NCBI RefSeq assembly: GCF_905475395.1
Contig: NC_058338.1
Location: 35,656,935 to 35,720,934 of the forward strand
DNA from: Chrysoperla carnea
Taxonomy: Eukaryota; Arthropoda; Insecta; Neuroptera; Chrysopidae
Reading direction: 5' to 3'
DNA length: 64,000 bases
Shown here: positions 41,340 through 53,857 of the stretch, piece by piece
How the letters are laid out: each line of letters begins with the position of its first letter
Position numbering within the stretch: the first letter of the stretch is position 1
The notes under the pieces: generated by a model
What the model was told of the DNA's origin: nothing
Database searches by the model: none
What the model saw: only the letters and a program-made list of their open reading frames with translations
Made by a program: the position numbers and the translations under genes

Positions 41340-41635
41340 GACAGTATAACAAAAATCCGCGAATATGAAAACGGATATGGATTATTAGAGTATCAATTAC
41401 CCGGTTACGCATGTGGGCAAGGATATTTGATTTATTGTTGTGAACTTTGTTTGATGCGTGCTTAAACTAGACCCAACAGAAGTAAACAATTAAGATATAG
41501 GTTTCAATAAAATAAAAAAATTATAAAAAAAATTCGCATTATTCCACTACAAAAGAAGCGGATTTGGATACGGATCAGTTATTTATGGCGGATATCTGCG
41601 GATAAGGATATCCGGCACATCACTAGACTATGTAC
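41340..41635 (-). repeat. hAT-like remnant with ATATCCG subterminal motifs
   Basis: On the minus strand it begins CTAGTGATGTGCCGGATATC and continues with TTATCCGCAGATATCCGCC. The other side has CCGCGAATATGAAAACGGAT. Repeated GATATCC/GGATATC motifs near both ends fit a hAT transposase-binding pattern. No ORF. Confidence 0.55.
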
Positions 41636-41789
41636 TATGGCAAAAGTTCAGCTTATGATCAAAATTTAGAAGGATTGGCTCTTGGTATAGTAGTAGTAAT
41701 AATAATGAACCACGATAAAGTATTTTACTCTGTGTTCAGTATATATAATAGTGTGGAGTAGGTAATAGTTATGTTAGAGTAGATCTGTA

Positions 41790-42291
41790 TCTCTCTATAT
41801 AATAAATGCGAAAGTAAGCATGATTGTTTGTTTGTTTGTTTGTTACGCTTTCACGCTAAAACTAGTGAATGGTTTTTAATGAAACTGTACAGCAATATAG
41901 ATCATACTTCAGAATAACACATGAGGTATAATTTATAAAGATAATCGATCTTTATAAATTATAATAAAAAAAAAAAAATTTTTAAATTAATTTTATTTGA
42001 CATTAACATAAATTACAGATTTCTGTAAAAGTAGTCATTTGAAATTACCATAAATTACAGATTTCTGTAAAAATAGTCAATATAAAATATTTTACGGCCA
42101 TCTTTTCTGATATACTCAATGAATAATTACGACTATTATACATTGAAAAAAATAGAAAACCATACATATATTTTAGCTGTGTAAAACAATCCTTACTATT
42201 ATTTCGAGTGTTATCGAAAGGGGATATGTAAGAGAAAATCTTTATCAATCTTTACTTTTAAACCCAGCGAAGCGGCTGGGTATCATTCTAG
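41790..42291 (+). mobile_element. Helitron-like non-autonomous element, family C copy 2
   Basis: The cleanest copy. It starts TCTCTCTATATAATAAATGC after an A, has GTTTGTTTGTTTGTTTG and TTACGCTTTCACGCTAAAAC near the 5' end, and ends with the hairpin ACCCAGCGAAGCGGCTGGGT, spacer ATCATT, CTAG, then T. Insertion between A and T with TC and CTAG ends is the Helitron signature. The internal doubled phrase is the same as in copy 1. Confidence 0.85.
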
Positions 42292-43790
42292 TAGTATATA
42301 AATATATCTACAATTAACAGTAAAGAAATAATCCGACATTACTCTACTCTTGTATTGTATATGAAAACTTAGAACTGATAGAGTTAATACGGATACTAGT
42401 GGAAATACAGTCTCTTTTTGAATCTAATTACAAAATGGGATTGTTTTGTTTAGAGATAGATTGTTTTGTTAGTTTTATTGTATGTGGTTTTATACGTGAA
42501 TTATTTAGTTAATGGACCAAATGAATGTATTATTATACATAGAAATTGTACCTACTTGGTCTATATAGGTGTACCTAGGTATAGGGTAGCTTTTACACTG
42601 TTCTTTTTGAGTTTTATGAAGACAACTAAAAACTATGTCACACGCTTAATAAATAGTACCTGAATGACCGGTACACTTCTAGTTAAAAGACACAAATTTT
42701 ATCATTAATATAAGCAACGTTTAAAATTTATCCACACAAATACCAATTTGAACGTCCCGGTAATATACTTTATTTTGTTAATTACGAAGTATACGATATA
42801 CGTATATATCACAATATCTATCTATAAACCAAAACTGACAAAGCCACTTGGATTTCATACCATAGTTAAAATAGTTAAAATTAAAATAATAATTAAATAA
42901 TAATAATTAAAATTAAAATTAGAATACATACGAAGTGAACCACGTACAATGTATATACTCGCCAATAGATGTCAGGTAGAGTCATATTTTGCAGTTGATG
43001 TTTCAGTTTTTCCTGAGAACACGGATAAACCAACAAAAAAAAATGCAATATAAAAAACTACAAAACTAATTATTATTTTGAATTTTTGCAATTAAATAAT
43101 TTTACAAAAATTTTTTATTTTACAATAACAAAAGTGATATCATATTGTTGGAGATTTTGTTGCAAGAAATAGGATAAATCTCAGGAAATTTTTCAAATGT
43201 TAGAAAAATTGATGTTAGTCTTTTAAATATACCACCAGAAACATATTGGATTTGGAAACCAAAGATGAATGTGTTCATATTTGATTTTTGAAGCAGAAAT
43301 TCCTAAATTTCTAAATCTTTTGCTTCATTATTTATAGAAGCATGTTAATGATTTCATTCGTAAAATTTTGTTGAGTGACACTCTGTATACATATATTGGT
43401 GGCCTTCTTATGGTCGTTTGTTCGAGTATATTCTATCTAGTGTGTAAGTATATGTTCATTAGCCTTTTTGTTTTTTAATACTTACTTTACCCTAGATATG
43501 TGTGGACATTATTATAATACAAAGTGTATCAGCACAGATTATATTTGTGGAGAATACGTTATCTTTTTTGAGTTAATTCAACTCTTACATAAATTAATTA
43601 GTATCAGTTTTTAACACATCATAAGGAAGTTATAGCATATTCTGAAAACAGACCAGAATCCAAGGTCATAACTTACTAGGAAAAATAGAAGGTGTGCTTT
43701 TAAAATAGCGAAAAAAATTTATGTTAGATTAATTGCAGAGAAATCAGCAAAAAGTGGTTAATAAATAATTCATGATTTGAATATAATACT
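42292..43790. other. Noncoding stretch, nothing recognised
   Basis: AT-rich sequence with tiny simple repeats (AAAATTAAAATT near 42895). No exon or RNA gene was seen. Confidence 0.35.
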
Positions 43791-43794
43791 AATA

Positions 43795-43885
43795 TGAGAT
43801 TTTTTTAGAAAAAATTTAGAACAAATTCATAAAAATCGGTTCACTCAGTCGAAAGTTCTGAGGTAGCAAACATAAAAAAAATACA
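43795..43885 (-). repeat. Family B fragment, reversed
   Basis: Contains ATCGGTTCACTCAGTCGAAA and CATAAAAAAAATACAGTCGA, the reverse complement of the family B block near 18001. It directly abuts reversed family A copy A5, the same pairing as at 17957-18582. Confidence 0.6.
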
Positions 43886-43916
43886 GTCGATTTGAAATTT
43901 TTATTTTGATTAAAAA

Positions 43917-44166
43917 CATTTACGAACTCACTTTATACATCCTGAGTGCGCTTTAAAAATTTCAGCTTGATATCTCTTTTCGTTTTTTAGTTATCGTGTT
44001 CACAGACGGACGGACGGGCGGACAGACGGACAACCGAAAATGCTCTAATTAGATGATTCTATGAATACCCATAATAACATTTTTTTCTTAGCATCAATAT
44101 TTTTAAGCGTTACAAACTTGGGACTAAACTTAATATACTATGTATATTTTATATATACATGGTATA
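43917..44166 (-). repeat. Family A copy A5, reversed and truncated
   Basis: Reverse orientation: from TTTACGAACTCACTTTATAC to the end ATATATACATGGTATAA, with GACGGACGGACGGGCGGACAG in between. The right third of the family is missing. Confidence 0.85.
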
Positions 44167-44859
44167 ATTATTGGTAATTTAGGTTAGTAATTTAGTTTTA
44201 TTTCACAAGTTAATTTTGTAATTTGGTTTTATTTCACGATTTAAATGTGTTTGTATAATAAATGTTTCATACTTTTGAAGATACGATATGATAGCGAACA
44301 TGTTATCATATTCGTATGTTGTAATGATCATGATACTCGATTTGATGAAATTTATTTTGTGATTTTTATAGTCTTTTTTTTAAGGATAATAAATTTTAAT
44401 ATTCGAACTTTTTGTGTATTACAATGAAGCATAACTGTACTAAAAATTAGACATGCAAAACTACAAATATATATACATAGGCAGTACCGTTTTCGAATTT
44501 GCGTCTGTTTAAATCGATGATATATTCTATAAAATTGTAAAATTGGTTATTTTTTTTATAATTGAATAAAGTTCAGACAAATCATCGGACTTGAACTTTC
44601 TTTTTTTAAATTGCAAGGTTTTTTGCAATTGTACTTATAGTGCGAACGTTTTTTTTTTTTGTAAAACCTGATTATGAGCCGAAACATTGCAAAACAAAAA
44701 TGTAAAAAACTTGAAAAAATCCAGATGAATGGTTATATCTACATGAATGGTTATATCAGCTTGGGCAATCGTTCATAGCCTTAATATTCCTCAATATTTA
44801 CTATTCTAATTGACTTTTTTAAAAATCGATGCTTTGTGATGAAGCTTTGAACCACAATG

Positions 44860-45780
44860 TTTTCATACATATATATGAAATATATCAATGTACATACTAA
44901 GTTTAGTCCTAAGTTAGAAACGCTTAAAAATATTGATGCCACCAACAAAATTTGGTATACGTGTTCATAAAATCACCTAATTAGTTCATTTTCGGTTGTC
45001 TGTCTTTCGAAACGATAACTTAAAAACACGAAAAGAGATATCACGCTGAAGTTTTTACAGCGTGTTCAGGACGTAAAAATTGAAGTTTAATTCGTAAATG
45101 AGCAACATAGGTTAATTGTGTCTTAGATCCGTAGGACCCATCATGTAAGTCGTTAGAGACCAAAATTTTAAATATAAAAAATGTTTCTTATTGAAAAAAA
45201 AACTTTAGTTTGTAATCCTTTTTCCTAAACATAACTGTTTATCCATGAGGGCGCAAATTAGATTAGAAACATAATATAGAAGACTAGCAAATACCAGCAA
45301 GCTTTGCTGGGCAATTTCTCTGTTAAACTATTAGGTTATAGCCCTCACTTATCCACCCTTTTGTTCACAATTTTATGGATTTTAATATTTTGGTGGGGAA
45401 TTCTAACTTTTTTGAAAATGAAGTTTGTTCATGAGACTTGCTGATATTGTAACTTTCTATGGGTCCAATCATTAAATTAATCTGATTTTTATACTTTTTG
45501 GATCAAAATTACCTCATCTTGAAATCTTATATATATAGATATACAGATACCTATTGTATATATTTATGCGATATATATATATATTATGTATTGTGTTTGT
45601 TTGTTTATTACTATATCCACTGAGGAAGTGAGAGTACAGATATTCTCATTACTTTGTGTATAAGAGTGGCTATCTTTCTTTTACTTATATGGCGTTAAAA
45701 AAAAATCGACACTATCTGCACCTGGTAATTTAACAATTAACTCAGTCATTTGTTTTTTTTTTCACTTGTTTAATTATAGT
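44860..45780 (+). repeat. Family A copy A6, interrupted by a Helitron-like element
   Basis: The left part is 44860-45286 and the right part about 45600-45776 (ACTGAGGAAGTGAGAGTACA to TTTTCACTTG). The break holds the element at 45287-45539 and a TA-rich tract. Confidence 0.8.
45287..45539 (-). mobile_element. Second Helitron-like element, nested in family A copy
   Basis: Read on the minus strand: it starts TCTATATATATAAGATTTC and ends with a perfect stem CCAGCAA-AGC-TTGCTGG, spacer TATTTG, then CTAG and T. It has 253 bases and no ORF. It differs from family C in sequence but has the same architecture. Near its 5' end it carries GAGGTAATTTTGATCCAAAA, similar to a block in satellite E. Confidence 0.75.
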
Positions 45781-46441
45781 TTTATTAAAGTAACACAACG
45801 GTACACAAAGTAATATCATAAATACAATCAGTAGCAAAAACGTTAAAATAAGTATAATATGATCTTTGTATTAAATGAAAAATGATCAGCTGGATGACTT
45901 GATAAAGGGGTCTTTTTATTGCTTCCACGGTGCTAAGATTCTAACATTATTCTCGATTAACATCGTTCTATAAACACGTAGGTATATCAGAAAAATAACT
46001 TATGAATTAAAATTAGATTTTCAATGATTTCACCATCAACTTTTCTTTACATAATGACTGATTGTATTACGTAATTGGAACACTTCCACAAATGCAAAAT
46101 AATGAATATATAGATAAAACAAATAATTCCTTCTAAAACTGTATGTGTTAAATTGTTGTGTTAACTATATCTGTAACTGTAAAGCTGTGTGTTGTAATTA
46201 GAAAACCCCTCTCAATTTATCTAGTTTTCCAATTAACAAACATACCGTGACACATTGTTAAACTGCCAACGTGTTTTGTTAAATCACACTAACTAATTCA
46301 GTTTGTCATATACATTATACATATTGTGTATAAATACGTAGGTATATGTCAGTTAGTATGCGTGTATGGTAACATTTATGGTATGTTATGTGTAAAGTTA
46401 ATGTTTAATTTCAGAGAAAAGGTTACCATTTTATGGTATTA

Positions 46442-46986
46442 TTTTTATACCATGTATATATGAAATATAGAAGGTATACTAAATTTAGTCCCAAGTTTGT
46501 AACACTTAAAAATATTGATACTATAAACAAAATTTTGGTATAGGTGTTCACAAAATCACCTAATCATTCCATTTTCGGTTGCCCGCCCGTCCGTACATCT
46601 TTGAACAACTCAAAAATGAAAAAAGATATCAAGCTGACATTTTTACAGCGTACTCAGGACTTAAAAAGTGAGGTCGATGTCGTAAAAGAGCAAGATAGGT
46701 CAATTGAGTCTTGGGTCTGTAGCACCTATCTTGTAAGCCGTTAGAGAGCAAAATTTAAATGTAAAAAACGTTCCTTATAAAAAAATAAACAATTTTTGTT
46801 TGAAACGTTTTTTCGTAAACATCACTGTTTATTCGTGAGAGCGAAAATTGTGTAATATGAATTATATGGGAATATCAGTCATATATGTGTGACATGTATG
46901 TATGTGAAATGTGATAGAGTAATCAATACTGTCTATGCATGGTATTTCAACAATTTACTCAGTCAATTGTTTGTTTTCACTTGTTG
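46442..46986 (+). repeat. Family A copy A7
   Basis: Full length, from TTTTTATACCATGTATATAT to TCAATTGTTTGTTTTCACTT. Confidence 0.85.
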
Positions 46987-47268
46987 ATATTAAAATACAT
47001 TTACACTTATACGTTTTGGTTATATGTTTGATGTAAATAGAAAAATTGACCATATTAAATTACCCACTACTTGTGACCAAGACTTAAAAACATTACCCTT
47101 TTAGACATACGATTCAGTTTTTGAAATCAGGGACTTTCTCTGATAGTGAATGACACAAATAGCAGTAGAATTTGAAATTTGCTATAATATTTAGTTAGTT
47201 TATTTTTTTATTATCAACACAGTTTAAATAAGCGTGCTTAGGAAAAACTATTATCAAAAAAATTGTTA

Positions 47269-47640
47269 TCCGACTTCAAACAAAAAAGGAGGAGGTTCTC
47301 AATTCGGATGTGTGTTACCTCAGAACCTTGGACTTGGTGAGCCCAATGTGAATTTTTTTTCTATTTGAAAGCTGGTGAAATATTTAATAATTGAAAAGTT
47401 TTGAACGCGATGCAAAATTCTTTAACATGACTGTAACTTTCAATATTATTCGAAATTCAACCATAAAATTTGAAATTGATACCGCTTTTAACTTCGGACT
47501 TAGAATAATCGAAATATTTTATCATCGTGATGAATTTAACTTAATGGGTACGCATTAGGGATTAACACTGGTTATCGAATAAGGAAATAATATTGATTAA
47601 TGGCATAAAATGGATCCAAACATAAAATTGGTCTTACACT
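47269..47640 (+). repeat. Family B element leading into satellite D
   Basis: Starts CCGACTTCAAACAAAAAAGG and continues without a visible break into the 315-base array, which suggests that the array is an internal expansion of a family B-type element. Confidence 0.6.
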
Positions 47641-48595
47641 TTCGAGAATGTGGAGACCTGTTCCCGGAATTAAGCACATATGTGATAGCTAGCGAAAAAC
47701 TGACATCACAGCTGAAAAGAATGACCCAAAATTAGTGGGTTTAAAAAAAAATCCAATAAAATCGGATAAAAATTGCCTGTGTTATAAAAAAATTGAATTT
47801 TTGAACTTTATGACGTCATCAGAATCCAAAAAATTTAATTTTGCTCTATCACATCTAAATTTTATTCAATTTTGATAAACCAAGTATGTAATCCTACTAA
47901 ATTTGGGCCATACTTTTCAAATTTATGGTCAAAATTAATCTAGCTCTATTAGGTTTCAAGATTGTGGAGATCTGGTACTGGAATTAGGCACATATGTGAT
48001 AGCTAGCGAAAAACTGACATCACAGCTGAAAAGAATGACCCAAAATTAGTTGGTTTCAAAAAAAATTCCAAGAAGATCGGATAAAAATTGCCTGTGTTAT
48101 TAAAAAAATCGAATTTTTGAACTTTATGACGTCATCAGAATCCAAAAAATTTAATTTTGCTCTATCACATCCAAATTTTATTCGATTTTGATAAAGCAAG
48201 TATGTAATCCTACTAAATTTGAGCCATAATTTTCAAATTTATGATCAAAATTACCGTAGCTCTATAAGATTTCAAGAATGTGGACGCCTGGTTCCGGAAT
48301 TAAGCACATATGTGATAGCTAGCGAAAAACTGACATCACAGCTGAAAAGAATGACCCAAAATTAGTGGGTTTAAAAAAAAAATCCAATAAGATCGGATAA
48401 AAATTGCCTGTGTTATTAAAAAAATTGAATTTTTGAACTTTATGACGTCATCAGAATCCAAAAAATTTAATTTTGCTCTATCAAATCCAAATTTTATCCA
48501 ATTTTGATAAACCAAGTATGTAATCCTACTAAATTTGGGCCATTCTTTTCAAATTTTAGGTCAAAATTAACCTAGCTCTATTAGGTTTCGAGCAG
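47640..48595 (+). repeat. Satellite D: three ~315-base tandem units
   Basis: CACATATGTGATAGCTAGCG starts at 47675, 47989 and 48305. Each unit also holds AAACTGACATCACAGCTG, the palindrome ATGACGTCAT and GGTCAAAATTA. Units are highly similar, so the expansion is recent. Confidence 0.93.
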
Positions 48596-48670
48596 GGTTC
48601 GAGGATATATATCATGATATATATACGATATATATCACGTGATTTTTTATGATATATATCAATACAAAAA
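48596..48670. repeat. Cluster of GATATATATC palindromes
   Basis: Several GATATATATC-type palindromes follow the satellite directly. Simple AT-rich sequence able to form small hairpins. Confidence 0.7.
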
Positions 48671-49617
48671 TGATTTTAAAAAATTTAATATTATTTAGTA
48701 ATTTTTGGCGTTTGTTACCGTATTTCTACTTCCCAAATTTTGATGGCATTGGAGTATTAGTTAAAACCTACTAATACTAAGCTCAAATCGTGTCGTGTCA
48801 GAAAAACTTCGTTACTAAAGAGTAAGTTTAAGTAAGATTCAGAATCGGAAGATGATCTAGCTTTATCTTCCTTGCAGTCAAACCAAGCACAATTATGAAC
48901 CGATATTTTTTTTGATAATTAACAGTTTATTACGAATGACTGATCTTAGACTTCGGCACGTACGTGTTATAAATGTAAAATTGACTTAAAAAATGGTAAA
49001 AAAAATTATCCATCAAAAGGCAAGTGAGATATGTAAGAGAATGGAACTAAGCTAACGTTTGGATACTAACTCACAGATGATTAGAGATCATTATCCTTTT
49101 GTGCTTTTACAACAACCAGGAGATATAAAAAGTGGTACAAGATATATTCTCGTATAATGTAAGAATATTTTCATGTTTCGTATTTTATTGCTAGCTAGTA
49201 AAAATGTTTGGTATATTTAAGTAATAAGACCATCTGTGAATATACAGAGTCAAAGAAGAATATTATGAGAAATTTGATATGAAGTTTTGGTACATGACGA
49301 AAAAGTTGATTTTACAAAGAAAATAGAGCTATTATCTTTGTATTGATGATGGTATTTTGAAAAAATTTCTTTAAATGTTCATTGATCGATCCTGAATAAT
49401 ACATGTAAAACTAATTATTTTTAAAGCAATTATTGCAAATACAACAACGTTATGTAATTCTCCAAGTTCGGAAAATTGTGTGCCAAATCTCAAATTTTAC
49501 TAAGCAGCCGTTTTGACAATATTCAAAATAATTATCCTCCATTTTTCTTAAATTTCAACATCCTGTATCTAGAAAAGGATACTTTCCGGACTATACAGTA
49601 TATTAAGTATCTAAAAG
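48671..49617. other. Noncoding stretch, nothing recognised
   Basis: AT-rich. No exon or repeat was recognised. Confidence 0.3.
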
Positions 49618-50945
49618 TATATTAGAAAAGGATTCTTTCTTTTCTTCAGTATCTTTTCCATCAATATTTCAGGCGAGATGAGTCAATATTGATATTGACT
49701 CAATAATATTGAGGCTGCCATTATTGTTAAATGTGATGAATTTTTCTTGACATTTTCGAGATTGAAGTCCGCAAAAACGTATATGATTAAAAAAAAATGC
49801 AGTGAAAATTAAGGGTCCTGGAATAATTTTTAATTATGAGGAACGTTACAATGTAATCCTAGCGCATTCTAAGCCAAAGTCATAATTTCAATGTATTTTA
49901 ATACATGTTTGCTGCAAGCATGTATTCGATAATTTTGAATTAAAATTTCTTATTTTTCGTCCACATTCATGAAGTTAAAAGAAAGTTCATCATCAAAGTT
50001 GAAAATGTTGAGATTTTCAGGAATCAAAATTTGACTAATTATGTTTCATTCATCCTGTAAATGTACAATATATCCATGAATAACTTAAAATTCGTTCAGC
50101 AACCAGATTCTTTCGAGCGATTTTCTCTCTTTCACAAGTTTATAATATAATAAGCAATAAGTATACAACACCTAAAATACGAGTACATAAAAATATCTCT
50201 CTGGTTGTTTAGTGAATTCAGACTATAGAGATACATTAGACTATAAATCAATGTTACTTTTTGTAGAACAAGTATGTGTATGTAATAAAAGTCATAGTTT
50301 AAAATAATATAATATTTTGAATTTTTATATTAGGTATACAATTCTTGTATTCTTGCTTGGATAAGCATGCTTAATATTATATTGCTATTTACGGGTTGCT
50401 CTTTTTAAATAAAGAAATGTAACTAAAACACTTTTAGTTTAGTTATTGAAATAAATACCACGATACTCGAAATAAAATTGTACATTAACAAATTCTATTT
50501 CAAAAATACAATTTAAAAATGTACAACTTGTTTAACAACGTTTTTGGGCGTGGAACCAATTCATATAAGGAATTGGAACAACTTGCTTGCTTGAATTTCT
50601 TAATATACAATTTTATTTCGAGTATCGTGGTATTTATTTTAATAACTATGTCTCAACTCGAAGTCAACAAAAATTCATCCTTATATTTTTAGTTTACTAA
50701 ATTATTGATTTGGTTATATCAAATTAAAAAAAAAACAGTAATTTGTAATTATTGTGGTAATTTTTTTCCAAAACCATTTAATGCAGCTCCAAGTTTTGGG
50801 ACTAACTAAGGTATAGGCTCCCACGAATTTGATCTAACATTAACAGCCAGCATTGCATTATTGAGTTAATATCGATACTCATTATCTCATTTGTATATTG
50901 AAACAATACTATTGATAGAAAAGATACTGAAGAAAATTAAAACGT
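49618..50945. repeat. Inverted pair of ~90-base segments around a 205-base MITE
   Basis: 49618-49735 and 50850-50945 are diverged reverse complements (CTTCAGTATCTTTTCCATCA against TGATAGAAAAGATACTGAAG). The left member also has the perfect palindrome GAGTCAATATTGATATTGAC plus TC. The space between has no ORF. Confidence 0.65.
50442..50646. mobile_element. MITE with 41-base terminal inverted repeats and TA flanks
   Basis: The left end is GTTATTGAAATAAATACC... and the right end ...GGTATTTATTTTAATAAC, complementary over about 41 bases with one or two mismatches. It is flanked by TA on both sides (50440-50441 and 50647-50648), the target duplication of Tc1/mariner elements. No ORF, so non-autonomous. 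Confidence 0.88.
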
Positions 50946-53850
50946 TTTAATTTTTATCGAAGGTAGGGTAAAATATTAGACGGTGGTGTTATCCAATACT
51001 CTGCTATTTTGTAAGAGTCGAAGAATATTATCAATTTGAGCCCTTAAATTATAAACTGCTCAAAATAAAAACTTGAAACTTTCTCAACCTAAAGTTAAAG
51101 GTTTTTAAGTTTTAAAAAAATTTTCAAATCCCGTATTCTCAGAATATCTTGCTCGTTTCAGAATTTAGCGAGCTAAATGCCTAATTTGCCTGATCTATTA
51201 AAACAGTGTGGCATTTTAGAAAAATCTGGGGTATTTAGTATATCTATAATTTTGTTCGCTGATTTTGTAGGATTTTGAAATATAAATAAAAGAATGAATA
51301 AGTTAGTTAATTTATTCAGTTGAATAATTTTGCTACAAATTACTATGGTTTCTAAAAATCCATCTAATTATTCAACGCCGTTTGAAACCTATCTTAAGCG
51401 TAGCTCTATTTTAATCCTCTGGTTGTCGCATAGCTAAATAATTTTCCCAACAACAGATATGGTTTATTTATTTTACCTTTATCAATTTTTTTTACTTTAT
51501 TTGTGTCTTGACCAAATTTAAACAAAGTTTTTCATATGATGATATCGTTAGTAAAAGTTAACCTCTATAATAAAATTTTGCTGAATGTTAAATGTTCACA
51601 TGTATACATCGCCACCGATATAATATAACGTTCGTATGCAGTGTTGTATCATATTTTTAAAAACCATATAAAATATATTTTTTGTTATATTTATGTAAGT
51701 AATATATATTATAATAACTATTTCTTTCATATGATGAAAACATTTAGCTGAGAGCACTTACTTGAGAGAAACTATGCATTTTTGATTCCAATTATTTCAA
51801 GCATATTTAGTTTTTCAATGTTTGATCAATAATTGTCAACACTACGATTTACTAAATCAATAAATGACATTATGCATTTATTTTCTTCTTACTCTGGAAG
51901 TTAATTTATTTTTTATATTTCAGTCTAAATGCATTTTCAACAGGAATCAAAATTTGAAATTGTGGCAAATAAATATTGCTAAATGTAGCTCAATGTTAAT
52001 TAATTTATGAGCACATATTTTGGTACAAAATTTTAATATGACCACCAATGATTCATAAACGAGGGAAAATTGGCGGTTTACCACATATTTCATAGGTGGT
52101 ACTTCGAATTAAAGTTTCTTATTAATTTTAGTTTTTATGTTTGGGATATACTCTAGCAGACCAGAAGGAAAATAATCTTCTAAATTTCTTAAAGAAATTA
52201 TTTATAAATAAGATCTAATAAGTCTTGTTGATGTAAAGTTAAAATATAATGTTATTATATAAAGCGTAAAGAGTGTCGTGGCGCGGCGCAGCTAGTATTA
52301 CATCATTTAATGATAAATTGATGCTATCATGCAAAAAAGACCCATTAAAATGTGATTTATATGCATAAATATATAATACACAAAATAACTGTATATAAAA
52401 AGAATACATTCGTGCATGAGAGTTTGTGAAATATTAAAAAGAAAAACTATTTACCAACTTTCAAAAACTTTTATATCTATTGTTTATATCTAAATAAAGA
52501 TAAGGATGTATTGATTGATGTAAAATGATGCTAAATATACCAAAAATGTGGGAAACTGAGATTAAAATAAAAAGTGTCATTAACTTAAGAGTGGTTATTA
52601 AAATTAACTTACTCAGGACCACAAATTTCAAATGCTAATGATTTATGCAGATTTTATTTAAGCTATGCGAAATGCGTACGAACATATATACTTACATACT
52701 TACGTAGAGACATCACGTTTAATTTACAAGAAATACACAACTAGACAGACAAATATTTTTGAAACGTTCTTGACGTGCTGCGTCAAGCCGAATCTGGGAT
52801 CAAATTTCCCTATAAAACCACATTTTTTAGAAATTTGACATTAAATATGGAAAAAAATTTGTTTCCTCTATACTCGAAGTCCCGTTACATCGAAACAATT
52901 CCTTTTCAAAGGCCATTTTGAATTTTCCCAATATGTTTTTCCTCGTTTTCTCCATAACTAAACGTAAAAAATTTCATTTTTCCGTATATTCGAAGTCATG
53001 TTACATGAGGAAGCTATACTTACAAAAAATAAATACATTTTATTTATTCGAATTATTAGGAAAAAAAAGGTATTGGAAAAATTAAAAATGATTTCTGAAG
53101 CGGGAAAAAAGAGTAATTTCTGATGGCGTAAATTGTTTCGTGGAAGAAAATTACTTTCCAGTATAACAAAACCTCGAACATTGGGTAAAAATTTTCTCAT
53201 ATTTATAGTTTAATTTCTCGAAAACGTGATTTAGTATGTAAAAAACCCAACGTTTGTTTACAAAATTTTTGTCGTACAGCGTTATTTACGTTTAAAAATT
53301 CCTGACTTATCAATAAACAAACCTGCGTATTAAACAATTTTCGAATACCTACTAGATAACCTTGAATAATTTACGGACTCTTTATGGAATGCTCATGCAC
53401 ACACAAAATACCAAACAACTAAACGTGGAATAAGAACAAGTAGTTGTTATATTATAAGTACTATATCATCTACTGAATAGTATTTACTAGCTAGCTTGTA
53501 TAGTAAGTAATAAGAGATGGAGGTAAATTCTTTCCATATAATCTTCTACTATTGAAATAATCCAAACAGCTATGTAATAGTAGAGCACTTTCACATAGTT
53601 CGATAACCAGATACAAACAGTGCATAATTTTCAATCAAAAAACTGTCGAGAGGGTACAATCAACTTTATACATAAAACTCCTAAACAATAGTCAGTAAAT
53701 AGCCAGCTTTAAAAATAAATATTTTATTTGTTTGGTTTCATAAACCAAAATTGCTTTTTAGTTACAAAATTGAAAATAACTTAGTAACAGTAAATAATAA
53801 ACACAAATATTAAATAAAAAATTTTAAGAAATACATGACATTAAATCAGG
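50946..53850. other. Noncoding stretch
   Basis: AT-rich with no supported exon. A small GC-rich string ending GGCGCAGCTAGT near 52278-52297 might be another CTAG-type element end, but I found no partner. Around 52860-53010 a short phrase (ATACTCGAAGTCCCGTTACA / ATATTCGAAGTCATGTTACA) occurs twice. Confidence 0.35.
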
Positions 53851-53857
53851 TCTGAAC

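Noticed and set aside
46544-46744. Open frames within family A copies (also near 18017-18208 and 62163-62363)
   Set aside because: They fall in different frames of the same repeat in different copies, so no protein is conserved.
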